Below the pieces are notes generated by a model. That model worked only from the letters and a program-made list of their open reading frames with translations, was not told the origin of the DNA and did not search any database. Source: Prorocentrum cordatum (lineage: Eukaryota > Sar > Dinophyceae > Prorocentrales > Prorocentraceae). From it: a stretch of DNA of 64,000 nucleotides. The translations under genes were made by a program, and so were the position numbers. This document shows positions 1 through 8,879 of this stretch, in pieces (position 1 is the stretch's first letter; every line of letters begins with the position of its first letter). The stretch is taken from contig CAUYUJ010001459.1 of the NCBI GenBank assembly GCA_963575745.1, forward strand, positions 401,749-465,748, written 5' to 3'.

Positions 1-183
1 GGGGCGCGGACCTAAGGAACGATAAATAAGGAACGAGGCCCCTCTTTCCCATATATGAAATTCCGATTTCCCATGGAAAACCTCAGGAAGACAAAGGAAA
101 ATCCGAGGGGCACTGGAAAGCAACTGAGGAACACGGAGCCCCTCCCCAACAAAAAGGGTTCCTTCTTCAGGGCCCCGACTGTA
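1..183. repeat. Inverted-repeat element family T, copy A (left end cut by window)
   Basis: The right end reads GGGCCCCGACTGTA, complementary to the left end TACAGTC(G/A)GGGCGTTG seen in the other copies at 182, 13840 and 62669. The body shares GGACCTAAGGAAC, AATAAGGAACGAGGCCCC and CCCCAACAAAAAGGGTTCC with copy C at 13840-14019. Only the first few bases of the left end are missing. There is no coding capacity. It looks like a non-autonomous DNA transposon (MITE). Confidence 0.7.
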
Positions 184-364
184 CAGCTGGGGCGTTGACC
201 CAAGGAGCCCCAAAGAAGGAACGAGGCCCCTGCTTTCCAAGACATTGAACTTCGACTTCCGATCGAGAGCCCAAAGGACACAGTCAAGGCAAACTGTGCA
301 ACAGTCAAGGAGCACGTGGCCCCTCCCCAACGAAAAGGGTTCCTTCTTCAGCGCCCTGGCTGTA
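182..364. repeat. Inverted-repeat element family T, copy B
   Basis: It begins TACAGCTGGGGCGTTGACC and ends CAGCGCCCTGGCTGTA, imperfect inverted ends of about 16 bp. Its length of 183 bp matches copy C (180 bp). It abuts copy A and the two share the dinucleotide TA, as expected if TA is the duplicated target. Confidence 0.7.
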
Positions 365-429
365 TCCCCTCCTCACCACCGCACCCTGCACCTGCCCTTC
401 TTGGCTGCCTCCCAAATGGGGCCCTGACA

Positions 430-600
430 AGTGGAGTCGTAGGGTCGCGCCGCATCGCCTATGCATCGATGCCTCGGAGACGTCGGCGATGCATCGGCGA
501 CGTCGGCGCGGAGAACATCGGGCTCCACATCGAGGAGCCACATCGCCAGTGTATCGGTGATGCGGCGCAGTCCTTCGACCCCATCTGGGAAACCTAGACC
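430..600. repeat. Dispersed ATCGGCGACGTCGGCG repeat, copy 1
   Basis: GATGCATCGGCGACGTCGGCG and CTCCACATCGAGGAGCC recur, diverged, at 2920-3070 in the same order. Both copies carry short palindromes around CGACGTCG. Neither holds a credible gene. The stretch from 600 to 840 shows nothing recognisable. Confidence 0.5.
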
Positions 601-839
601 CTCCTCCCCACATGCTGAACCTGCCCTCCTCCTTCGCACGTCGGCAACAGCAAGAGCGAGAAGGTTCGGGAGAATCTTCTAGGCCAGGGTCTGGGCAGGG
701 GCCTCGTGCACGCGCAGGTGGAGGCCCGAAGGGCCCGAGCCGAGGGAACACTCAGAGGGAGTAACCTCGGAGTCGCCAGGGACTCACGCTGCAGCGAGAG
801 GAGATGCGCGCAGGGCTTCCCGTCCCCTGCCCTGACGTC

Positions 840-1020
840 GTCGCGATGCGAACAAAATGCGACGGGGTTTTGTTAGCCATTTTCGGCCTCCTGGGGCCTT
901 CGCCGGGGCCCGGGACCGTCAAAACAACGGCTCGGGATGGAACACCGGTCCCAGGGAAGTGGTCCAGACCTCTGGAGGCCGCGCTGTGAAAAACTCACGA
1001 CGTCAGATGTCTGGGTTCCC
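840..1020. repeat. Dispersed repeat G (GGTCCAGACCTCTGG), copy 1
   Basis: The order CTCGGGATGGAACACCGGTCCC, GGTCCAGACCTCTGG, then AAACTCACGACGTC is repeated at 32925-33105. Shorter pieces lie near 59765, 60460-60510 and 60950-61000. The function is unknown. It is probably a mobile or formerly mobile element, but no clear termini were found. Confidence 0.5.
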
Positions 1021-1283
1021 CCCCCTCCCCCCTTCGCCTCACCTCTCCTCGCCCATCCCCCTTCCTCAACCTCATCCCCCTCGCCACGCCTCCTCCTCCT
1101 CCCCGCGCCACACTTGTCCTCCCCTCCCCCCTATCCCGACCACTCCAGCAAGCCCATGCGACCCCTGCAAACACTTCTACTCCTCTTCCACCTCATCTTC
1201 CCCCCAAACCTTCTGGCCCAGTCCCCTCCCTTCGAATCTTCTCCTGCCTCGGGCGGCTCTTCGACGACAGGCGACCTACACAC

Positions 1284-1325
1284 GACGTCCTCGTCGAGTA
1301 GACGCTGGAGCTGCTCCTTGCTCAC
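1284..1325 (-). CDS. Possible very short exon, unrecognised
   Basis: Minus-strand frame reads VSKEQLQRLLDEDV with codon-like third positions. It is preceded by a pyrimidine-rich stretch ending ACCGAG and followed by GTGTGT, a possible splice donor. The surrounding 1030-1500 is CT-rich low-complexity DNA with a CTC tract near 1355-1390. At 42 nt the match could be chance. No family is recognised. Confidence 0.2.
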
Positions 1326-1559
1326 CTCGGTAGGAGGGGAAAAAGGTTGGCGCTCCACCTCCTCCTCCTCCTCCTCCTCCTCCTCCCCTTCCTCCTGTCC
1401 CCCGAAGGGGAAGGGGAGGAAGGGATTTGGGCAAGCTAGGTGCGCTCGCGTCATATCTGACATCCCACCCCTCCCTCCCATCCCTCACCATGGCGCAGAT
1501 CCCCTCTCTACTCGCACAGTCGGATGTCGAGCAGGGCAATGATCCCGAAAGGGTACGCG

Positions 1560-2300
1560 ATGCATTGTAGAGCACGGCATGGCATGGCGTAGAAGAGCAC
1601 CGCGAAGCGTAGTATCAACCTAGCGTTGAATTGCATGCCGTGGCATGGCACGGGAAATGACGCCAACGCTGCAGCGGGAGCACGAGTCGAAACGAGCGGA
1701 AGCGCGGAAATGAGGCCAGCGCTGCAGCGGGAGCACGACTCGGAACGAGCGGAAGCACGCCGGAATCGGCCCAGGAGGCTTCCCGGGCGCCAGAAGCAGA
1801 AATTCAGAATTTTCAAAAGAAAAATGTGTACTGGAATGGTTTTTTTTCGGCGCCGCCTCGGAACTCGATTTTCCGGCGCTGGCCGGAACCTGCTCCGGAC
1901 CCGGCCCGGGCGCCAGCCCGGGCGCCGTCTCGGGCGTCCGGCCCGGGCGCCGGCTCGGGCGCCGGCCTGGGCGCGCCGGCCGGAATCGGCCCGGGAGGCT
2001 TCCCGGGCGCCAGAAGCAGAAATTCAGCATTTTTTCAAGAAAATGTGCATTGGAATGGCCTTTTCGGCGCCGCCTCGGAACTCGATTTTCCGGCGCCGGC
2101 CGGAACCGGCTCCAAACCCGGCCCGGGCGCCGGCCCGGGCGCTGGCTCGGGCGTGCAGCCCGGGCGCCGGCGGAAATGATGCCAGCGCTGCAGCGGGAGC
2201 ACGATTCGGAACGAGCGGGGCCCGAAAATGAGGCCGGCGCCTCAGCGAGAGCAGCATTTTGGGAAAAATGTAGGCGAAAACCCAACTCCGGGTAAACCTG
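1560..2300. repeat. GC-rich tandem duplication, about 220-bp period
   Basis: The block CGGAATCGGCCC...CCCGGGCGCCAGAAGC, followed by a T-rich stretch and GGCGCCGCCTCGGAACTCG, occurs at about 1761 and again at 1981. A shorter unit, GCTGCAGCGGGAGCACGA, occurs three times (near 1670, 1720 and 2190). Frames open on both strands follow from the composition and are not genes. Confidence 0.65.
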
Positions 2301-2690
2301 TGTAAAAAAACCATACGCGGGGGGGGGGGTCGGATACTTTCAAGCCGTCATCAGGGGAAGAGGGAGAGTAGTATTCATATTGAGTAATTGTAGAGGGGCA
2401 GTAGTTTGGCGGAGGAGGGTCTTCTCCTCCCCTTCTCTTCCTCCTTGCTCCTCCCCTCCCCTTCATCCCCTCCTCCTCGCGCGGGAGGGTGGGAGCTCCG
2501 AAGACACGCCAGGAGCGAGCGAGCCAGGGATGCGACAGTCGGCATCAGCCCGCAGGCGACCAACCGCACGCCCAGAGCCACTCACGGAACAGAAACAAAG
2601 CTGACCATAACAAAAACAAAGATAACCACAAAGATAACCATAGAGGAACAGAAAGATAACCATAAGGGAACAACAACAAACAAGCCACTC
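2300..2690. other. Low-complexity segment, no gene seen
   Basis: This holds CT-rich DNA (2415-2480) followed by an A-rich stretch of short direct repeats such as AAAGATAACCA (2600-2680). No promoter, RNA or coding signal was recognised. Confidence 0.4.
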
Positions 2691-2820
2691 AAGGAACTCT
2701 GCATCGGCGCTGGACTCCCTCCCTGGCTCGCGGAGCGCGCTAGGGCGGCACCGGAGGCTCCGCCAGGGGGGTCCAGCGCCGATCCAGGAAGTCCACGCGG
2801 AGCTCCGACGGTTTATGTTT
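2690..2820. repeat. Fold-back element family F, copy 1
   Basis: GCATCGGCGCTGGACTCC is mirrored by GGGGTCCAGCGCCGATCC, and the right flank runs GTCCACGCGGAGCTCCGACGGTTTATG. The ends match those of the copies at 7285, 11398 and 52931. The element folds into one long hairpin around a GC-rich centre and has no coding content. Confidence 0.65.
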
Positions 2821-2919
2821 GCGCAAGTCTCCCCCTTCGACGGCACCGAAGCCCCAGGTGACATACCGCACGCCCTGCGCTACGCAAGGACATCCAGCAG
2901 ACAGAGGCCCTTTCAAAAT

Positions 2920-3070
2920 GGGGTCCGCGCATCGCCCATGCGTCGGCGATGCACCAGCGACGTCGGCGATGAATCGACGACGTCGGCGCTTCAGAGAAAT
3001 TCGAGCTCCACATCGAGCCGCATCGCCGATGCGTCGTCGATGTGGCGCCAACCTCTGCCCCAACCTCTGA
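2920..3070. repeat. Dispersed ATCGGCGACGTCGGCG repeat, copy 2
   Basis: This is a diverged second copy of the repeat at 430-600, with the same order of GCATCGCC, GACGTCGGCG and TCCACATCGAG blocks. Confidence 0.5.
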
Positions 3071-3071
3071 C

Positions 3072-3246
3072 CGATGTGGGAGGAGGGGGGAGGAGGAGGA
3101 GGAGGGGGAGGAGGGGGGAGGAGGAGGAGGAGGGGGAGGAGGGGGGAGGAGGAGGAGGAGGGGGGAGAGGAGGAGGAGGAGGAGGAGGAGGAGGAGGAGG
3201 AGGAGGAGGAGGAGGAGGAGGAGGAGGAGGAGGAGGAGGAGGAGGA
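3072..3246. repeat. (GGA)n polypurine tract
   Basis: About 175 bp of GGA with occasional GGGG interruptions. Similar tracts at 8040-8162, 20850-20938, 24955-25000, 30160-30235, 35047-35095, 37930-38080 and 38535-38595 are the same class. All six frames stay open through them, so Gly/Glu/Arg and Pro/Ser/Leu frames here are artefacts. Confidence 0.9.
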
Positions 3247-3249
3247 CCC

Positions 3250-3815
3250 CCCTCCTGGAGGCCTGGAATCCTGCAGCGCTCTCCACGCTCTGTGCGCGCG
3301 CGGCCGTGAGCCGCAGGGGCCACGCGCGGAGCCGGGGCGGGCACGAGGGGCGGCCCGAACGACGCCTGGGCGGCCGCCGGAGCCACGCAGCTGGCCAGCA
3401 AGGATTGCAAACAAAAACAAAACAAACAAAACAAAAAAACAATAAAAACACAAAAAACAAAAAAAAAAAAAAACTGCCCCAACTGCCAGACGCGGTGTGC
3501 GCACACGCGCTGCCTCTGTGGGCACGCCATGGTCCGGGGTACGTGCGCGGCCCAAGGGAGGGGCCAGAAGAGATGTTGAGACGAGACGAGGGGGCCATGC
3601 CATCCGGGTAGATCTCATTACCAGGGGTTTCTCCCCTCTTGGATGCTCCCGACCCTGGTGCAGGGGTGCCTGCATCGGCAGAGGTCTGGGCCTGCAGCCA
3701 TCGTGCTACGATCATACGAATGGCCCAGGCCACTGACGGGTTCCCCGACCAAAATCTGAGGATCGACCGAGGAAACAGGGCCCCTTCTGAGCCGAAACCT
3801 CTGTTTCGGCGTATT
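3250..3815. other. Non-repetitive segment, no gene recognised
   Basis: This includes an A-rich stretch with AACAAAAC repeats (3405-3472). The rest is mixed sequence in which I see no family motif and no convincing exon. Confidence 0.3.
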
Positions 3816-3859
3816 GACTGTGCGCACCCCGCCCCCGTCCATCCTCGGGGCGCGGCGCA

Positions 3860-4040
3860 GCCCCGAGCCCCTCAGTCGGCGGTGGACAAACCTCCCTTTA
3901 GAAAACCACCATGTATTGAAAACGGCCTCCAGGTCAGAAACCGACGGACCCAGACCCGCAACAATGACGGCCGCGACGCCCTCTCGCGAACCGAAAACGG
4001 CCGATTCGCTAATCGGCATGTCAGGGTAGGAGGTCTCTCA
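3860..4040. repeat. Dispersed repeat D, copy 1
   Basis: GGACAAACCTCCCTTTAG, GACGGCCGCGACGCCCTCTC and GAACCGAAAACGG occur in the same order at 21100-21270. Divergence is substantial. There are no clear terminal repeats. Confidence 0.5.
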
Positions 4041-4240
4041 ACCTCTGACTCAGCAGGATGCCCCCGAGAGATCTCCCGGAGGGCACTCCTCTTCGTCCCT
4101 CCGCCCCGCCGCTCCCCCCATCCCTCCCTCCTCATCCATGACGGACGGCGCGCTCGGCATCCGCTGGCGGGGGGGGGGGAGGGGGACCGAACTTCATCAT
4201 GTTCCAACCTACTTTAGCCTCGAGTACGATGGGAGCAGCG

Positions 4241-4410
4241 TACACCCTGCGAAATGCTTAAGACATCATGGGTTAAGAAATTCATAGTCTCAGAACTTGA
4301 ACAAAACACAAAACATTTCTATCAAAAACTTAGGATTTACAGTGAAACAATAAGAATAATCGAGACTCTGGCCGAAAACTTAAGTTTTCTTAAGCATCGC
4401 CTAAGGTGTG
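4241..4410. repeat. Inverted-repeat element family X, intact copy
   Basis: The left end ACACCCTGCGAAATGCTTAAG is complementary to the right end CTTAAGCATCGCCTAAGGTGT with a few mismatches. The element is AT-richer than its surroundings. A perfect 14-bp direct repeat CGATGGGAGCAGCG flanks it (4227-4240 and 4411-4424), which looks like a target-site duplication. A second copy at 11941-13087 is split by an insertion. Confidence 0.75.
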
Positions 4411-4942
4411 CGATGGGAGCAGCGCAGACCGAATTCCTCTCTGTCCGCCCCGGGCCCCCTCCTCCGCCCCTCCCTCCCTGCCTCTCCCCCTGCCCTCCCA
4501 GCACCTGCACGGCTCGAACAGGAAATGTGGAGAGGGGGGCGAGGGGGCGGCGGCGGCGGGCTCATCAGGAGCACAAGCCAGAGCGTGCCAGATTCGAAAG
4601 AATACACTATTGCTCTAGCTCCTCGAGTGAGCATTGATTGCGGTGCTTTTGTGCACAAGGGGGCCCAACGCTCCTCAGGCACGCAGCACGGAGGTATCCC
4701 TGCGGCCAGGAGCGCCCAGACTCTACAAACTTGTGGGACTGCGGGGATGGGGCAGGATGGGGAAGGGATTGAGGGGACGGTGCCTTCCATGTGCTGGGGA
4801 TGTCCATGACTGTGCCGAGGCTGTCACCCCCATTAACATTCATGGCCTCTTCCTCCCATATCCTCCTCCTCGCATCGGGTAACGGGGCCAGGGTCACCCT
4901 GAACTTCGGCTGTACGCTGGCCCGAGTGCCTCCTCTGGGGCC

Positions 4943-5356
4943 TTGCATGAGCACTTCTGGGACCCCTCAGCGGGTCGTTTTCGTTGTGTGAATTGTTGGG
5001 CTAGTTCAGTCTCCAAGAGCTACTTATTGCGTTCGCAGTGCTCTTCTCCCACTGGTGGTGGGCACGTGCTCAGGCGGCTAAACAATATCATGTTTTGTCG
5101 ACGATGTGGCCGCTACTCTTGCAAGAAGGCAGTTAGTTGATTTAACTAAATCATGCACTGGGCCCCCTCGGGCCTCTGGCACCATCTCACGGCTTCGGCG
5201 CATGTGTGATGGTCGTGACCCCCGCACTGATCAACCAGTCGGTGAGGTAACTGCGGTTGACAACGTCAACGTTATATATGCTTTTCCTGCCCCTCACGAT
5301 GTCTTTACTTTTCAGGCATTGTTTGATCCTGCATGGCTTTTAGAGGCTCCGTAGAT
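4943..5356 (+). pseudogene. Decayed retroelement C-terminal zinc-finger-like tail
   Basis: The first frame (4943-5140) reads GRFRCVNCW, then GGHVLRRLNN and MFCRRCGRYSCKK. The continuation LTKSCTGPP...RLRRMCDGRDPRTDQPVG is in the next frame (5106-5354). A single-base shift near 5135 would join them. The order CxxC, H, CxxCG, LxxxC, then an RxxxGxxPxTxxPxG tail is one I know from the ends of dinoflagellate non-LTR retrotransposon proteins; this is recognition from memory. No RT core is seen upstream (4425-4940), so it is an isolated, frameshifted remnant. Confidence 0.5.
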
Positions 5357-5520
5357 TCTCGGGCTTCGGAGGAGGGGTGGATGTATCCTGGGTTATCTGG
5401 TTTGTCTCGTCTGTCTGATGCTGGCAGGACTACTCGGATCCCCGACACCAGCCGCCAGTAGTGTTGTTCTGCAGTACTCCCTTTCCTGGCCGCTACAGAG
5501 GACCGCTTCCAGGAAGTAAG

Positions 5521-6180
5521 GTAGGCTTGGGATAAGTGGGTACAGAGGCGCTGAGAAGCAGGCACCCGTTCCGCCTGCGCCCACTTATCCCGTCTGTGCT
5601 CTTGCCATCCATCCCATGGCCAGGCTCGCAAAGAGAGACGCCTCTTTGCACGCCTCTCTGTCTGTGCTTTCTCTCTTACAGTTGGACAGTCGGACAGTAG
5701 GGTAGGCTTGGGATAAGTGGGTACAGAGGCGCTGAGAAGCAGGCACCCGTTCCGCCTGCGCCCACTTATCCCTTCTGTGCTCTTGTCATTCCTCCCCTGG
5801 CCAGGCTCGCAAAGAGAGAAGACTCTTGCCCGCCCGCCGCTTGGGGATTTGTGCACGCCTCTCTGTCTGTGCTTTCTCTCTTACAGTTGGACAGTCGGAC
5901 AGTAGGGTAGGCTTGGGATAAGTGGGTACAGAGGCGCTGAGAAGCAGGCACCCGTTCCGCCTGCGCCCACTTATCCCTTCTGTGCTCTTGTCATTCCTCC
6001 CCTGGCCAGGCTCGCAAAGAGAGAAGACTCTTGCCCGCCCGCCGCTTGGGGTTTTCTGTGCAGCCTCTCTGTCTATGCTTTCTCTCTACAGTCGGACATA
6101 GGCTAGGCTTAGGATGAGTGGGTACAGAGGCGCTGAGAAGCAGGCACCCGCACCGCCTGCGCCCACTCATCCTTTATGTG
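5521..6180. repeat. Four-unit tandem array with conserved hairpin; ncRNA or introner candidate
   Basis: Units start at 5521, 5702, 5907 and 6102 with GTAGGCTTGG (GCTAGGCTTA in the fourth). Each contains a stem GGATAAGTGGG/CCCACTTATCC enclosing a second stem GCAGGC/GCCTGC. In the fourth unit the outer stem is GGATGAGTGGG/CCCACTCATCC: both strands of one base pair changed together (A-T to G-C). Units 1-3 end in a pyrimidine tract and TTACAG or CTACAG, followed by a short spacer before the next GTAGG, so they also resemble GT-AG introns. No known RNA family is recognised. Confidence 0.55.
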
Positions 6181-6184
6181 CTCC

Positions 6185-7280
6185 TTTTGCCCCCCCCCCC
6201 CAGCCCAGGCTCGCGAAGAGAGGAAGGGCTCTCCGCCGCCTTGCTGGTCTGTTGTATAATGTGCTGCCTGGCAGGTTGAGGCTGGAAGCCCAGGAGCCAG
6301 GACGCGGGCATCAAATTGTCTCACCAGTCTTGCCAGCATCGCGTGTTTCGGGCCCTCGATTTTTCGTTGTCCCTGTTTGCTCGGGTCGGTCCCTCGCTCG
6401 GCTCTGTTCGGGTCCTGGTCCGTCCCTCGCTTCTTTCGGCCCTTCTTCGGGCCCCTCGCTCGTCGTTTCGGCGCCACGGGCAGGAGTGTTCGGCAGACGA
6501 TCACCCGCGCGCAAATCAAAAAATGGCCCGAGACAATGTACATGCTTGAAACAGATGCTGCCCCTTCAAAGGGTCAACGGGCTCGCCAAGACGGGTGCAC
6601 CTGAATATTGGCTCAAGCCCTTCAAGTGTTTGTCGTCGTCCTCTTCTCCTGATTATCTCTGTCTGTCTGTTCTGTCTGCCTGTCAATGTCTCTCTATCTC
6701 TCTCTCTCCTTTTCCCTCTCCCTCTTTGATCGCCCACAGCTGTCGTTGGGAAGCGACGCGAGCCCCATCTCCATCCCAACGCATCCGATGCCTGGATTTA
6801 ATCGTACTCCCGAAACTGTTGTTTCATCCCGAACCGCTTTTAGACGGTGCCCATGGCCCAGCGAGGGCTTCCAGAGACCGATTACCCCAGCAAAGCACCC
6901 CACGTAACAGCAATAAAGGTGACGAGGCGGATCGAGGCATAGGAGGTCAAGACACGGCAATGTGTACCTCAGTGGGCGGGTCAAGTACTGTACCTTTCCT
7001 GATCATGCACGCTGAATCTGGGATAGAAAAGATGTTCGGCAAGACCCGCGTGCAAACTTCTACTCGCCTCGGACCGGGCGGTCTAGGGCTCCCAGTCCAC
7101 GCTGTGGGACTCCTGCTGTGGCCCTCTTGTACTAGTACCACTATCCAAACCCTGTCATGAGCGAGACGCCATGAGGGAAAACGCAACGCTCGGATCTCAG
7201 GGTAGATGATGATCCTGTGCCTGCCTGAGAGGAGTCAGAGGGGAAGGACTTGTTTGGGGGGAACTAGCCACGACACTAAC
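6185..7280. other. Mixed segment, no gene recognised
   Basis: A plus-strand frame stays open from 6114 to 7160 but begins inside the tandem array, crosses CT-rich DNA (6650-6725) and shows no motif. The composition of 6740-7180 is balanced and could hold decayed coding sequence, but I recognise none. Confidence 0.3.
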
Positions 7281-7284
7281 ATAA

Positions 7285-7412
7285 TAACTCGGAGCTCCGC
7301 GCAGATTTCTCGGATCGGCGCTGGACCCCCCTCCCTGGCGCGCGGAGCGCGCCAGGGGCGGCGCCGGGGGGGCCCGGCGCCGATCCAAGAAATTCGCGCG
7401 GAGCTCCGACAA
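7285..7412. repeat. Fold-back element family F, copy 2
   Basis: CGGAGCTCCGCGCAGATTTC and GATCGGCGCTGG on the left are mirrored by GCGCCGATCCAAGAAATTC and CGCGGAGCTCCG on the right. The centre CCTGGCGCGCGGAGCGCGCCAGG is itself palindromic. A family Y element begins eight bases downstream. Confidence 0.75.
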
Positions 7413-7420
7413 TTTCTGCG

Positions 7421-7615
7421 TACCCATCGGTCGGAAGAAGTAGGTAGAGACATGAAGTAGGAAGGCGCTGAGATTAGATTGGGTTCCGTCCGCCCCCCAA
7501 GGAGGACGGAAAAAGGTGAAGAAGCCACTCGACCCTTGAAGCAGGAGGGCGCTCAACAGCGGATTGGCATCTGGGAATCCCAGAGATATCATCTACTTTC
7601 AACGGCCGATGGGCA
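7421..7615. repeat. Inverted-repeat element family Y, copy 1
   Basis: It begins TACCCATCGGTCGGAAGAAG and ends AACGGCCGATGGGCA. Internal AGTAGGAAGGCGCT motifs and TTGGGTTCCGTCCGCCCCC are shared with the copies at 31630 and 53881. The inverted ends are about 13 bp. There is no coding capacity. Confidence 0.7.
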
Positions 7616-7681
7616 TGCCTCGTGCCGCTGCCCGTCTCCGAGGGAGAGGGGAGGCTGCCTCCCCTCTCACGGCAGGTTGGG

Positions 7682-7907
7682 CGCCCGAGTTATCCGGGGT
7701 AACTCGGGCCCGGGGTAACTCGGGCTTGGATTCCCGAAAAACGAACCCGAGTTAGCCCTGACCCGAATTATCCCTGATGATTCGGGGCTCTGGACGCCCG
7801 AGTTATCCAGGATAACTCGGGCCCGGGGCAACTCGGGTTCGGATTCCCGAAAAACGAACCCGAATTAGCCCTGACCCGAGTTACCCCTAATGATTCGGGT
7901 CTCTGAG
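7682..7907. repeat. Two 113-bp tandem units made of palindromes
   Basis: CGCCCGAGTTATCC starts at 7682 and CGCCCGAGTTATCC again at 7795. Each unit holds a hairpin (CCCGAGTTA/TAACTCGGG in unit 1; CCCGAGTTATCC/GGATAACTCGGG in unit 2) and GATTCCCGAAAAACGAACCC. The GAGTTA/TAACTC and CCGAATTA motifs recur throughout. Confidence 0.7.
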
Positions 7908-8039
7908 CAGGTGCCCTCTCCCCCGCTGCCTCCCGGAGGGGGCAGCGGGGGGAGGACACCCTCGGCCAGCAGGCCACGGGAGCTCCCCGCCCAGGGCGCC
8001 AGCGGCTGGATGCCCCCCCCCGCCTCTCCGAGAGGGGGA

Positions 8040-8162
8040 AGGAGGAGGAGGAGGAGGAGGAGGAGGAGGAGGAGGAGGAGGAGGAGGAGGAGGAGGAGGA
8101 GGAGGAGGAGGAGGAGGAGAGGAGGAGGAGAGGAGGAGGAGGAGGAGGAGGAGGAGGAGGAG
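8040..8162. repeat. (GGA)n tract
   Basis: About 120 bp of nearly pure GGA. The following 8163-8880 is GC-rich with further GGA/GAG runs (8580-8790). I see no gene there. Confidence 0.9.
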
Positions 8163-8879
8163 GTGCTCTCGAGGCCGTCGTGCGCCTCGGGCACTCTCTG
8201 GGCCTCCAAGGGCCCGTGTTGGGCGCGGGCCCTCAGATCTGACTCTGCTTAAAGAGTGCAGCATGGCGAAAAACGACGACCGGAGCCCCGGACCCCAACT
8301 TTCCCGCGCCAGGTCTCGAGCCGCATCGAGCGGTGAGGGTCTTGGGGCCCCAGACCATGGTGCACAGATTGCAGCGCCAAGATCTCAGGGGAGGGGGAAA
8401 ACGGCCAAAAACCTCCTGCTGTGTTTTTTCACGACGCCGCCGCCGTCGCCGCTGGAGGTCGCTGGCCGCTCGCCGGCGCCGTCGCCGTCGCCGTCGCCAC
8501 GCGGTCGGGCGGGCCCGTCGGCGGCCTCCTGCGTCATCGCGGCGGGGGGCACCTGCTCTCTCGCAGCGCTTTGCGGGGGGCCGGGGAGGAGGCGGAGAAA
8601 GCGGAGGAGAAGGAGGAGAAGACGAAGAAGAGACAGTGGGAGCAGGACGGCATCAGGGGGAGGGGGAGGGAAGGCGGAGGAGGAGGGCTGTCCCTCGCGT
8701 GGGAGGAGGGGGAGGAACAGGGGCGAGGAGGAGGAGGAGGAGGAGGAAGCAGGAAGGGCGAGAGGAGGGGGAGGAGGAGCGGAGCGAAGCGCGCGGTGTC
8801 GGTCCGGCGGGACCTGTCCTGGGCCCTTCGAGCACTGCGCGGGAGGGCCAGAGGCCTCCTGAGTCGTCCTGGGCGACTG

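Noticed and set aside
12-751. Several overlapping frames at the window start
   Set aside because: They cross family T elements and the ATCGGCGACGTCGG repeat; none shows a motif or consistent codon pattern.
3042-3675. Long Gly/Glu/Arg and Pro/Ser/Leu frames over GGA and CTC tracts here and at about 8.0, 20.9, 21.3, 30.2, 36.5 and 38.0 kb
   Set aside because: Trinucleotide repeats have no stop codon in most frames; the predicted proteins are homopolymers with no non-repeat motif.
6608-6617. TTGGCTCAAG, matching the last 10 bases of the dinoflagellate spliced leader
   Set aside because: Only 10 bases match and the upstream half of the leader is absent; one such match in this amount of sequence is not significant, and it is not used here as evidence for the organism.
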